Origin: Fallopia convolvulus
Taxonomy: Eukaryota; Streptophyta; Magnoliopsida; Caryophyllales; Polygonaceae
NCBI GenBank assembly: GCA_964016875.1
Contig: OZ024728.1
Location: forward strand, 13,064,272-13,128,271
Reading direction: 5' to 3'
Length of the DNA stretch: 64,000 nt
The notes beneath the pieces were generated by a model. It had not been told where the DNA came from. It was given only the letters and a program-made list of their open reading frames with translations, and searched no databases. Every line of letters begins with the position of its first letter. Position 1 is the first letter of the stretch. The position numbers were made by a program, and so were the translations under genes. Of this stretch, positions 43,783 through 55,308 are shown in pieces.

Positions 43783-46587
43783 TGTAACACCCCGTCTTAA
43801 CGTCGGGGTGCTACTCTGTAGTTGACCCTTTCGGGCACTACCAGAACTAGTTTGACAACTAAACATCTGGACCTTGCAACTCGGGCAAGACGAGAAAACG
43901 AATTTAAATCATCCAACTATCATTTATTAAAACATATATGTACAATGTCATGCAGAGGTCCCAACAATTGAAACAAACCATAAACAACCTGACAACCCAC
44001 ATAAGTCAACAAAAAGAGAAACTTCCAAAACCGTAACTAAAGACTAAATCTGAACACCCAAGCCACTCTAGCACCTAATGACTCGCGCGACAACGATCCG
44101 CTGCAACATCCTGCCTAGGCTCCACATAGGACCTGTGGAAGTACTTGAAACTGAAAAATAAAAGTCCCCGAGGGGTTAGCTGCTATCCTAGGCAAGCAAG
44201 ATAACACGCGACAATAGTAAGACGTTTGAAAACCATAAATAGATAACAAGCGGCAATAGTAAGACGTTTGAAAACCATATATAACCAACAACTTACCCTT
44301 TAACAAGTTAATAGAACAAAACATAATAGGTCAACACACATCTCAACAATCTAGATAACGAGTGAAGGGAAAGGCAACGAAACATCTCAACAATCTAAAT
44401 ATCAAGCACAACAGTAAGGCGTTTGAAATAATAGCCAACAGTTCGACATTCAACAAATAAAGGGAAGACAATGAAACAAGCGATTCATCAAACATGACAA
44501 AAATTCACAAGGTCGGAAGCCAACTAAGTATCCACACACAAACCCACAACAAAACCATTCACAAACCAATTGGGAAATGCAATTCTCCCTTCCTCCACCG
44601 CATTCCCATCTACGGCGCTAACTCCCTGCGCCCGAGTACAGAGGCAAGCCCTCTCACTTTTCACATACATCATCCTTCCAACCCCTGGTCAAGCCTCCAC
44701 TGGAGCACTTGCCAAAAACAAGCAATTAATTTTATTTTTGAAGGGGCCCGGTCGACACACGACCATGGCTAGACGCCTCTTCGCCACCGACAATCATCGC
44801 ACATGATCGTGCCGGTTACGCTGCCAGCACAGAGAAAACGATACCATTTCTTTTACGAGAAAACGTTTGGAATGGAAAGCGCATCACATAATGCAAGAAA
44901 ACATTTCACAAGGAAAAATACATTCGGGACTAATTCCCAAAACCAATCTCACAATCATGGCATGAAATCTAACAAGACTAGAATAAAGCCGAGCAAGTCG
45001 AGAACGACTTACCTCGGAGGCGATCCTCGAATGAAGTAAGAAACGTGCTGATACTAAAGACCTACGAATCATAACATTCATTGTTAACCGACTAACCGTG
45101 ATAAGAATTTTCGATTCTAGGCAAGCACAACTATAGTGACCTCACCAAGTGCGAGCCATCATACTTTCATGGTATTCTAAACAAATACAGTTTGACTTAA
45201 TTCTATTATTTTAACCCAAGTTTAGACATGACGAACTCAAAAGACCAAAGCATCCAATTTCGAAGCCCAAGGTCACAATTAAAACCTAACTACTATTCGT
45301 ATTTTAGAAAGATCGATCCACGCGAGAATAGCTTTCACTCAGATTCCAATCACATACACACACATAATCACATTTCAATCTCAAATCCAAGTCAACATTA
45401 CGATCTTTAATTCAAGCTAAAAGAGACTGAATTAAACTTTTACACCAATTCAGCAAAATTCCAACACAACAATTTAATTCATCACTTACACCGAACAAGT
45501 GCAAAATTAATAACAATTCATAAACTCTAAGTTAACCATTCCGATGGGTTTTAACAACCAGACAAGCAAGTAAATACACCTGATTCACAAATCCTACAAC
45601 CATTCAAAACCCAAATAGCATCTCAATTGTAAAACACGAAAACTATTCATTCCATGACTTGTTCAAATCGGGGGTTCAAAGTAGATAACAACAACAATTA
45701 ATAATAATAATCAGAACCAAGGAAGATTCCCAACCTGGAATCCTTGGACAATACACACCCTCTCGACACAGGTTGACTTTGGCGGTCACAAGGCTCCATC
45801 TCGGGCCAAGGTCTTGTTGTAATCTGTCACGCGAGTCTAGATCCGCAGGTTCGTCGTTCAAACGTTGGCGAACAAAGGCGAGCCGAAACCAGGTGTGACA
45901 ACCAAGGATGGTGCGATGAGGATAGAACTATGGTTCGCGGCAGGCTCTAGGCGATTGGATCGAAGATAAAGTGGAGGAGGTCGACGATGGACAACTTCGA
46001 TCGGCTCGTCCTTAGCTGCTTCCAAACCCGAGCTTCGACGACGGTGTTTGGCGCAAGAGGTGTCGGAGGCGATGGATGGCTTTGAGTGGTTGAGCCTCCT
46101 GATGTCTCCACACCATCGACGCACAGAGGATGGCGACGAAACACGATGGTGAGGGCGATGGGCAGCGACGAAGAAGACGAAGGAGGACGGGCGGTTTAAA
46201 GCGAGGCAAGGAAGGGGTGGCAGGGACGGCTTCACAGGGGCGAGAAGTCGTGCGCGGTGGAGGCTCGAGACGACGCGGCTCGAGGAGAGGTTGGAAGGCC
46301 GGAATCCGCAGTCTCTTGGCGTTTTGAGCGATAGTGGGAGCGTAGAGCAATCGGCGGCAGACGAGGAGACGCAACAAGCTCCTGGTTTTCGTCCAACTCT
46401 TGAGCTGCTCAAACACGAGGAAAAAGGAGGTGGGAAAGATAGGGTAAGGGAAGGGTTTGTTGGGCTCTCAAGTCTCACTTTTGGGCTTTTCGGCCCAACA
46501 ACAAAGAGAAGGTGAAATTAGAATAAAAGGAAGAGAAATTGAGACAGAGGAATTAATTATCGGGTTCTCCAAATCCCAGGTGTTACA
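43783..46587 (-). repeat. Right (5') LTR of the minus-strand Tekay-like element (2805 bp)
   Basis: It runs from TGTAACACCCCG to CCCAGGTGTTACA on the plus strand. It keeps blocks deleted from the left LTR. The MULE resumes directly after 46587 with GTTATTTAG. The matching target duplication on the left is lost with the outer LTR. Confidence 0.88.
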
Positions 46588-46934
46588 GTTATTTAGATAA
46601 CAAACGACATGAATTCATCGTACCGGTGTTATGACATCAAGATCTTTGGCTTTTTGAATTTCCTGCATATGAGTTCCATTGTTAACACGCTTATGTAATC
46701 AGTGTATGAACAATATCATATTAGCATATGAACAATAACATAGTGTTAAAAGAACAACATGATAAGATCAATGTACAAATGTTTAACATAGATATGTTAA
46801 AGTGTATGAACAACATCATATTATCCTATGAACAATTACATACGGTTAAGAGAACAACATGATTAACTCAGTATTAACAGTTAGTCAGGTAAAAATTTCA
46901 TGATAAAAATGATATGAACAATTTTTAGCTTGCC

Positions 46935-49900
46935 TGCACAATATTCATAACCGCATTTTCATCTGACTGTTGGAATTGGGGTTGGATTTCTCTAATTAAA
47001 TTTGGTGGGGTCACCACATCAGCAATGCCCAAATCAAAACTAGGTAATTTCTCAACATACTCAATATGACTTTTGGGAACAACTGCACTGTTTGAATTAT
47101 CACGAGCAGCCTGTCAATTTTTAACCACCCGAAGAATAATTTCACTGTTATTAAAGGATTAATCAATTTATCATACAATTAATATATTACATTTAATACC
47201 TCTTTGGTAATGTCTCCATGATCCACTTCAATACCTATATCATCGGTTAGTAGATCGAAACTTGGCCAATTCTTAGCATTATCAACCATGTTCTTCTTCT
47301 TACTATGTGCCATCTCAACCTTATTAACCCATTTGAGGAACTCTGGATCTTGCCAAATAGAATGTTGAGATTGTGACCATATAGGTTCCAATTGGCTAGG
47401 GCAACATTGATCATTTTCTTTTGACAACACATTGTCCCCACCTATTAGATGAACAACAGTTTGATGCTTTAGTCTAGCTTCGGTGTCTGTCTTCAAATCT
47501 TTTGGCATATTTTGTGTGAGATCAGCTAAATCATCAATTATAGAAGCTAATTGATGTATGTTGTTGCTTATTCTTCCAAGCCATTTTTGCACCACCAAAT
47601 AAGACATCATATACAAAGGATGATAACAAGAAGTTTAACACATACTTAGTTTTAATACCATATATGTTCGGACATACCTTCTTTGCACTATCGTTGTCAT
47701 CTTGTTTATGCTGAATTATACGTCTATCTTGAACATGTCCTAGACCAAAAGAACCATGAGCCATCTCTTCTTGTTCCCTTTCCTTAAGTTTCTGAGTATC
47801 CCATCTCTTGAAACTAGGGAATGTCGTCTCATTTTTATTTCCAAATAGGTAAATGCGGTCGACATAGAACAACTAAAATAATAAAGGCATAAACATCAGT
47901 ACATAAATGTTTGTACTTCCTACAATAATGTAAATATTTCAAGTGTATGAACAACAACATATTATCATATGAACAATGACATATTGTTATTTGAACAATA
48001 TTATAAAATCAGTATATAAATTTTTGTACTTCCTATACTAAGGTAAATATTTCAAGTGTATAAACAATAACATGTTATCATATGAACAATTACATTGTGT
48101 TAAAAGAACAACATGATAAGATCAGTGTATAAATGTTTAACATAAATATTTTCAGGTGTATGAACAACATCATATTATCATATGAACAATTACATACTGT
48201 TAAAAGAACAACATGATAAAAATCAATTTTGTTACTTCTTGCATGCATGAACGTAAAAATGTCAAGTGCATAAACAATATCATATTATCATATGACCAAT
48301 ATCATAATGTTCAAAGATCAACATGATAAAAATGGAACTACATTAATATAACATGAACAATATCATATTAGTATGTTAAATCATAGCAAAACCAATTTAC
48401 TATAATTATTGAAGATGATACATCAAGATATATTTATTTCATTTGTAAGTGAAAAAGGTTTAAGAATAATACCGTCAGGAAAGCCATTGGACCTTTCAAA
48501 TATGATTTCTCCCTTGATTCCCAAAATTTCTTTGCTTCCATTAGACATCATCTCAAGTATCCACACCAATTTATTTCGGGAATTTTACCAACATCCCTCA
48601 ATGATCGAAGGCAAGATACATTGACCTTTCCATTAGGTTTTGATTCACACAACAATGTAGCAAACAAAACCATGAAGCAACGAATGAAAAACGAGCCAGC
48701 GTCAACTTCATCAACACACATCTTTTTAACCAGCTCACCTGTCCCTAACTTTGTGTATGGAGATGTGAATTTCGTACCCCATTCCTCTACGATATCAAAG
48801 TTCTCAAACTTGCTAAAAAAATTTATTTCTTCCCCTCCAATTGGTAAGACAAGCGTAACATGGATGTCTTCATCAGTTATCTTAGTTCTCACCCTGTCTT
48901 CCATCCTCAATGAGCAATTAAGAGCCTCGAAATGATCTACTAGGCAATTCCCCATGTAAAAGGGGATTTCTTGTATTTTGAAATCTAGCAAACTCCCAAA
49001 CCCAATATGCCTAATTGCATTCTTCTTTTCATCACTTAGCTTTGCAATGCAATTTGTAAAGGCTGTGGAATAGACCGTGTCATTAACATTGTGAAAATAG
49101 GCTTATTCAATGGTGCTGCATGAACAGGTTGATCAACCTTTAACTTCTTTTTGGGCTTTCCTTCATTTCCTTTTGCTTTTTTTGTTACCATTTTCACTTT
49201 TGTTTGTTCAACAATATCCCCCATTTTCTTCCTTGTCTTCACTTTAGTCTTCTCCACTATTTTCTCCTTTTGTTTCCTTCTCTTCACAGTACGCATTTTG
49301 AATGTATCATTCCTAGAACAATCAAGTTTTTTTCTTAGTGTTTTCAATCATAGCATATAATTTCATACATAAAACATAGATTTTAAAAATAGTCATTACC
49401 GTCCATCTTCCATATTTGACAGAACTCTATCATTAGTGTTTGCATCAACACATGTTGCATTATGAGGAAGAGTATCATCTGAACCCATGGTAGGATTTGA
49501 AGCAACATCAACTCTGGTTGGACAAATGTTCATAATAAGCATGAACAATGACTACAAATTAAAAGGACAACCCTATATAATAAAATGAACAAACATATAT
49601 CATTTCAGGAACAAAAATAATGAATGATGATGATTGACATGTTCTCTTGTGTAGCCAAATCTATTGTTTCATGTCTTTTCATTATCCTATCATGCTTGTC
49701 CTCTAGATTTTTCTTTGGATTTTAAGCAACAACAAATCTTATTGGACAACTGTTTATAATAATCATGAACAATTAGTAAAAATTAAAAGAACAACAATAT
49801 ATACTACAATGAACAACAATGCATCATTCATGAACAAGTATAGTGAATACAAAAATGATGATGCTTTACCTGTTATTTTGTGACGTTGGATCTATTGTTT

Positions 49901-50213
49901 CATGTCTTTGGATTATTGTATCATGCTTGTCCTCTAGAGTTTTCTTTGGTGTAGAACTACCATCATCTTTATCAGTATCACACGAACCAAGTGTGATCTC
50001 CACATCATCATCTGAAGTTTCACTATCTGATGAACTGTTCATTGTATTGCTGAGTAGTTCATTCAAAATCGGCTTCTTCTTAGGAATGGTTGGTCTTGGA
50101 AAGACCCAAGGTTGCAATCCGGTCGTTAAATTGAGAGGTGGAAATCCCAATCTTCCTCTAATACTGAAACTATGTTCTTCATCATCCTCTTTGTTCTTCT
50201 TCTTAGGTGTCAT
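46935..50213 (-). pseudogene. Ulp1-domain gene, 5' exons (N-terminal mobile-domain region)
   Basis: The ATG at 50213 begins MTPKKKNKEDDEE. Exon 1 ends at 49870 before GTAAAG. Later exons: about 49515-49400 (acidic), about 49340-48480 (Lys-rich, then KLSDEKKNAIRHIGFGSLL and a domain resembling DUF1985 of plant Ulp1-type transposon genes, with LPIGGEE and INWCGYLR), about 47872-47700 (YVDRIYLFGNK, WDTQKLKEREQEEMAHG), about 47610-47215 (helical) and about 47107-46935 (acidic, PSFDLGIADV). Introns carry the ATGAACAA arrays. It joins the exons at 36130 and below 23634. Confidence 0.7.
47940..48370 (-). repeat. ATGAACAA array in an intron of the Ulp1 gene
   Basis: Units of about 100 bp (GTGTATGAACAACATCATAT, then CATATGAACAATTACAT, then AAAAGAACAACATGATAA, then a spacer) repeat about four times. 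Diverged copies of the same unit recur at 46700-46880, about 1.2 kb away in another non-coding part. Confidence 0.75.
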
Positions 50214-50430
50214 GTTTCCTATATTTAAAAGCATGTAAATAATGTTAATAAACAAAATTGTTCATGAACTACACTATATTATAAAATGAACAATAATATG
50301 GTTTTTAATGAACAATAACATGTATTCAATTTGAGCGGTGGAAGTCCACATTTTTATACTTAAACTATGTTCTGTTTCATCATCTTTGTTCTTCCTCTTA
50401 GGTGTCATGTTTCCTATATTACAATCATGT
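50145..50430 (-). repeat. Duplicated first-exon start of the Ulp1 gene
   Basis: The region around the ATG (50145-50240) recurs, diverged, at about 50335-50430: TTAGGTGTCATGTTTCCTAT is identical in both and the flanking codons are similar. The outer copy could supply an alternative ATG at about 50408, but its frame is not kept open. Confidence 0.6.
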
Positions 50431-51705
50431 AAACAATAGTAGATAAACAAGAATATTATCTACCTTCCTGAATGAAATTAATATGAAGAACACGCAAAAA
50501 GGCAAAACAACATTTAAAACCCTCGAACATAAAAAGGGCAAAAAGGCAAAACGAACATAAAAAAGGCAATCAAGGAGGCGCATCTTTCGAGCCCCCGATC
50601 GCCATGTGAAGGGCTCTAGAGCCGGCTTAAGCTGCCTCTTCCACCGCCGATAGAAATATCCAAATTGATCTCACCACCCATAACTGCGTCTGTTGCTCGT
50701 CAATGCCACCTGTGCTCGGCGGGAGCATGAAGAGCACGCCGGAAAAATAAAATTGAAATCATAGAATGCTCCAAAACGCTATAATTGAAATTATAATTTC
50801 TTCCCAAACCCTAAAATGAATGAACAATACTGTATACTATAATGAACAAAATTCATCTTAAAAGAACAACATATTGAATCCACTTTTAATTCCTACAACC
50901 AGTCAAAATTAACAACTACTAGAAATCCTAAACCTAACCGGTCAAAATTAACAATTTAACTTAATAGATCTCATATTAACCCGTCAAAATGAACAATAGA
51001 AATCCTCAACCTAATCGATCAAAATTAACAATTAACAAAAAATTAACCCGTCAAAGTTACGTTCAACTACTAGAAATCCTATGGCTTGACAATAGGATTT
51101 AATTTAGTAGTTGTTATAGGATTTACTAGTAGTGATGTCTGGGCATACGCACGGGGCTAAGTAATCGATCCTTAAATATACGTATGATTATTATTTTGGT
51201 ATATTAGCCAACAAATATAGTAGTTCAAACCAATTATGTTCATTGATATTATTTAGAAATAGTATGAAAGAGAGGTTGGAAGTTGTAGAAGATGTAGTAA
51301 CTCATTTGAGTTTTAGGTCGTTCGTCTTGTGTACCTCAAATTGTGTTGCTCGGAGTTTTTTTTGTGGTTCTAAGAATCCTCCGAGATATGATATCTTTTT
51401 AATTATCACTATAAAAAAGGGTTCAGAGGCAATGAGATCTATTAAGTGGGTGTAAAGTTGTAAAGTTGTGATTATTGGGTGTAAAGTTGTGATTATTCAT
51501 TTGAAGGCAACTACGTGTCTTTCCTGCAATGGCATACTTTGATCCACGCATGAACCTGTCATATTATAAATACATGTCATGGTTAGCATAGTAGAAAATT
51601 AACAAAGTGATAGAACATCTTCTAACACAGTCTTATACTCTTAATTGATTACAAACAAAGCAAATTAATTCTCTTATTTCTCTCTATAATTTTTTCCTCT
51701 TTTTT

Positions 51706-52195
51706 GAACTTTTATAAACCTTCAAATCTAAAGGCATTGGATCCTCTCTCCATTGACATTTGACATTATGTATTTAATGGAGGAGAATTAATAAGAGTAA
51801 GAATTTGAAAAGAAAGCTAAGTGAATTAAAACACAAAACACTATAAATTTATTCCATAGACGTTTTTTTTGTGCAATTAATTGACTTGAGGGTAATAAAA
51901 TCAATAGACATTTCTACATGTTCAATTTAGTGTTTGTGATTAAGGTTTTGTGTCATCATAGCCATTTTGGTTAGTCAAATTGATTTGTAGACACTTAATG
52001 CATTCAATTAATTACCTAACTTTTGTAAACCTTCAAATCCAAATACATTGAATCCCTTATCCATTACCATTTGTCATTATGTATTCAAAGGAGGATAATT
52101 AATAAGGGTAAGAATTTGAAAAGAAAGCTAAGTGAATTAAAACACAAAATACTACAAACTTATTTAACATAGACGTTTTTTGTGTGATTAATTGA
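51706..52195. repeat. Two direct repeats inside Helitron A
   Basis: Copies of about 180 bp at 51706-51890 and 52017-52195 share AACCTTCAAATC, CATTATGTATT and AGAATTTGAAAAGAAAGC blocks, with an offset of 311 bp. Divergence is modest. Confidence 0.8.
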
Positions 52196-53136
52196 TAAGA
52201 ATAAAACGTATCTGAGCATAATTATACATTGAATACACAATTATCCATTGAATTGGCTTATAGTAAATTTAGTCGTTTCAATTTCGATCATGAACCGATT
52301 TTGACTCATATGATGATCACTTTTATCAATTTGTTTTTTAGTCTATTAATTTTTTTCAATTTGATATATGACAAAAAAAGGAAGATTATATAACCCTTGA
52401 TTGAGGTCAAAGACCCTGAAATAATAGATAGATGTTTTATAGTAGATAGATGATTTTTTTCCACCAAAAAAAGATAGATAAAAATGTAATAAAAAGCATA
52501 TAATTTGTATAAAGTATTGAGATTTTTTTTCCAATTATATTTTGGAATCCAATAGTCTATTTAATTAGCTTAGAGGTAATGAATAGTCTAAATTGAATTT
52601 CGTTGTATGTATGATATTAAATGTAATATAAAGAATACAAATTGTATAAAATACAAAGCACTAATTGCACTTGACCTTTGTATCTTAGATATTTATAGAT
52701 ATAGATATGTATATGTGTACTTGCAATGATATTGTAAAAAATCTTATTATTTGTATGAGTAATAATTGCCAAGCTATTTTAGTCTTATAGTATTATATAT
52801 ATAGATTAAATGTTTAAATAATTAATAGTATATTTGTTTGTCATTGTATTTTTTTAAAATTTTAACTTGGTATTATATATATTGTGAACAAATCAATATA
52901 TGAAGGTGTCCATCGATTAACATAATATCAATTATGTAATCATGTTTTATATTTAAAAATCATAATAAATGTTATAGATCCAAAAAATGATTGCAATTTT
53001 ATAGGTAGCGAAGAAACTTAATGTCAATAAGTATATTAATTTTTCAATACATACAATAAGTATATTGGTGACCTAATGTCAATTTATTTGAAATATCATT
53101 TTAATAAAAAAATTATAAATTAAGATTCTATAAAAT

Positions 53137-53210
53137 TACAATCCCGAGATTTGAACCCATGACCTATAGATTGGTAAATAAGTCTTAACCACTATGCTAC
53201 ACTCTATGAT
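53137..53210 (-). repeat. tRNA-derived, SINE-like segment
   Basis: On the minus strand GTGTAGCATAGTGGTTAAGA (box-A-like) is followed about 30 bases later by GGTTCAAATCTC (box-B-like). There is no acceptor-stem pairing and no anticodon arm that fits a functional tRNA, so it is a relic of a SINE head or tRNA-like repeat. Confidence 0.5.
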
Positions 53211-54270
53211 CATGATTTCTTTATGTAATTATAATTATATAAAAATATTTGTGATCATGATTAATTAGTGCAATGAATGGGGGCAAAACCCATTCTTATA
53301 TGTATATACTAGGAGGATAGTCCCGTGCATACGCACGGGACACGTTTTTAACATGCATTCGTTTATTTTTTTGTAATTTTTAACATTTTATAAAGTATAT
53401 TTTTGCCGTTTGAGTTTGTAAAAACATTTGAATTTGTAATTGTATAAGAATTGAAAGCACATGTGAGTTGTTTGATCTAAAAAAAATCATAAAATTTAGT
53501 ATGTTCGAATTTTGTATGAAAAAATGTGTTTTTTCACACCTAGTACTTGAAATTTGTCCCCGAATCTGAAAACTTTGCACACACGCTACAAATTTTTTTT
53601 AATTGCCATTAGATATTGTATGCATTTGCATATCGTTAGACAAATAAGAACTTTGGTAATGTTTATATTTTAAATTTCAAACAATTTAGGATGGAATGAA
53701 TCATAATTAGTCAATTCATACGATTCAATTGATTATATATTTTTAGAAGTAATGTTTCTTCAAAAAAAATCACAATAAAAATTCACATTTTCTATATATT
53801 ATTTCAAAAATTTAAAAATCAATTTACAAACTTAACCCTAAAAATATATATTTGCTTGAAATAATATTCTTGTATATATAACAAAAAGTTTGTTTGATCT
53901 AAGTTGACAACAATTTAGTTTAGATAATAAAGATCAATTATAATATAGTATTAAAAATAGTAATATTAGATAGAAATTAGTTTAAATTTTAAATGAAAAT
54001 AGGCTTCCAATATAATACTAAAGAAGAGATTTGAACAAATATATAATAGAATTAAGATCCCAATAACCTATAATGCATAGAGAAAAAATAATTTATACAT
54101 ACCTTGAGCTATTCATGTTTATAATTGTAACCATGGAGAGAATTGTAGACACAAGAAAGGGAGAAATGTGCATGTCAATGGATTTCTTCGTAGGATAATG
54201 TATATATAGGTCAATCCATGGGATACAATTGGTCAAAATACATATACATAAATAATGGTGTAATAAAGGG

Positions 54271-54609
54271 TGGTAAATGTGGACAATAAGTACACATATA
54301 AGATGATAAATATCCTAAGAGTTTCTCTATGTGTAGGTATACATCCATATTATAAATTAAAATAAGTAGGATATAATTAGGTGTGGTAAATATGGACAAT
54401 AAGTACACATTTAAGAGGATAAGTATCTTAAGAGTATCTCTATGTGTAGGTATGCATCCATATTATAAATTAAAATAAAGAGAATGTAATTAAAGGTGTT
54501 AAATGTGGACAATAAGTACACCTTTAAAAGGATGAGTATCCTAAGAGTATCTCTATGTGTAGCTATACATCAATATTATACATTGAAATATTTATAACAT
54601 TTATACAAT
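54271..54609. repeat. Three tandem copies of a 113-bp unit
   Basis: Units start at 54271, 54384 and 54497, each with AAAT(A/G)TGGACAATAAGTACAC, then AGGAT, then CTCTATGTGTAG. The period is exactly 113 bp for both steps. It sits inside Helitron B, where tandem repeats are common. Confidence 0.9.
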
Positions 54610-55147
54610 AATAGACATATAAAAAAAGACTATTCCTTAAACTTTAAATAGGACTAAAGTAATCAAATAGGATTATTCCTTATATCATCTTTTGCTGAGT
54701 TGGTTGAACAATTTAAATAGGAATAAAATAATTAGACACGATGTTCACAAAGAGACTTGAACCTTAAACTTTAAAAAAAATAAAGTAATATTTGTAATAA
54801 ATTCTTCTAATATACATAATTTTATATAGATAGATAGATGTATTAGAATTAGATTATTATTATTCGTTCAACAAAAAAAGAGATTATTTATTTTATAAAA
54901 AGATTTGATGAACTTAATACATGAATGCACAATGAGAAAAAATGGTCTTCTTCTCGTATAATTTTTTTATTGATAGATGTATTAAAAATAGATCATTATT
55001 TTATTTTTTTCCCTTCAAAAAAGATTATTATTCTTTAGAAACAGTAGGCTAAATCAATAGATATTAATCTATATTATTTATGCAGCATAAACAATTGTTA
55101 GGCAATAGGCATAAAAAACTTTAGCTAGAATGAGGAAAAAGATTATT

Positions 55148-55215
55148 TAGAGATTCGAACTTTAGACCTTCTTTACAAATGTCAGCATTTTAACAATTGT
55201 GCCAAGTAGCTCATC
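55148..55215 (-). repeat. tRNA-like segment (box-B-like)
   Basis: On the minus strand GAGCTACTTGGCACAATTG is followed by AGTTCGAATCTC. It is the same type of relic as 53137-53210, in the same orientation, lying in Helitron B. Not a functional tRNA. Confidence 0.4.
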
Positions 55216-55308
55216 TTGTCATATAAATATTTGATTTAATATATTTGAAATTTTTAATCAAGTGCAATAAATGCTCCATGTACACAACTTTTTAATGTTA
55301 TATATAGA

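Larger units (their letters stand above)
36223..46587 (-). mobile_element. Tekay-like gypsy element, rearranged (leader-LTR-internal-LTR)
   Basis: Two LTRs (36538-39130 and 43783-46587) flank a decayed internal region whose primer site lies at the right and polypurine tract at the left. A second leader with primer site lies outside the left LTR. This arrangement is expected from unequal recombination between tandem copies, or from insertion of a recombined template. Codes for gag and chromovirus-type pol, all broken. Confidence 0.85.
46588..51125 (-). mobile_element. Composite FAR1/Ulp1 MULE, segment 3 of 3
   Basis: It holds the 5' half of the Ulp1-domain gene and the right-arm ATGAACAA arrays (reverse complement of the left-arm word) at 46700-46930, 47940-48370, 49540-49850, 50260-50460 and 50820-51000. 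The right terminus must lie before the Helitron end at 51126. No terminal inverted repeat was found by eye. Confidence 0.65.
51126..53308 (-). mobile_element. Helitron A (minus strand)
   Basis: The 3' end is CTAG at 51126-51129 (minus strand, then T) with a degenerate CCCCGTGCGTATGCCC-type hairpin at 51141-51157. The 5' end is placed at 53308, directly at the CTAG of Helitron B. Its first bases are TATATAC rather than TC, but its subterminal AGTGCAATGAATG matches that of Helitron B. No coding capacity. Two direct repeats lie inside (51706-51890 and 52017-52195). Confidence 0.55.
53309..55308 (-). mobile_element. Helitron B (minus strand), 2000 bp
   Basis: The 3' end is CTAG at 53309-53312 with a perfect 7-bp stem hairpin CCCGTGC...GCACGGG (53322-53339). 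The 5' end TCTATATATAAC starts at 55308 on the minus strand, directly after the CTAG of Helitron C. AT-rich, with no protein domain. Contains three 113-bp tandem repeats and tRNA-like segments. Confidence 0.7.

Noticed and set aside
18440..51120. Terminal inverted repeats of the composite MULE
   Set aside because: I compared the flanks by eye and found only vague AT-rich similarity, so no ends are claimed.
53137..53210. Functional tRNA gene (also considered at 15068-15140 and 55148-55215)
   Set aside because: Box-A-like and box-B-like words are present, but acceptor and anticodon stems do not pair. These are tRNA-derived relics.
54240..54609. CRISPR array
   Set aside because: The 113-bp units are contiguous with no short repeat and unique spacer alternation, and the setting is a plant genome.
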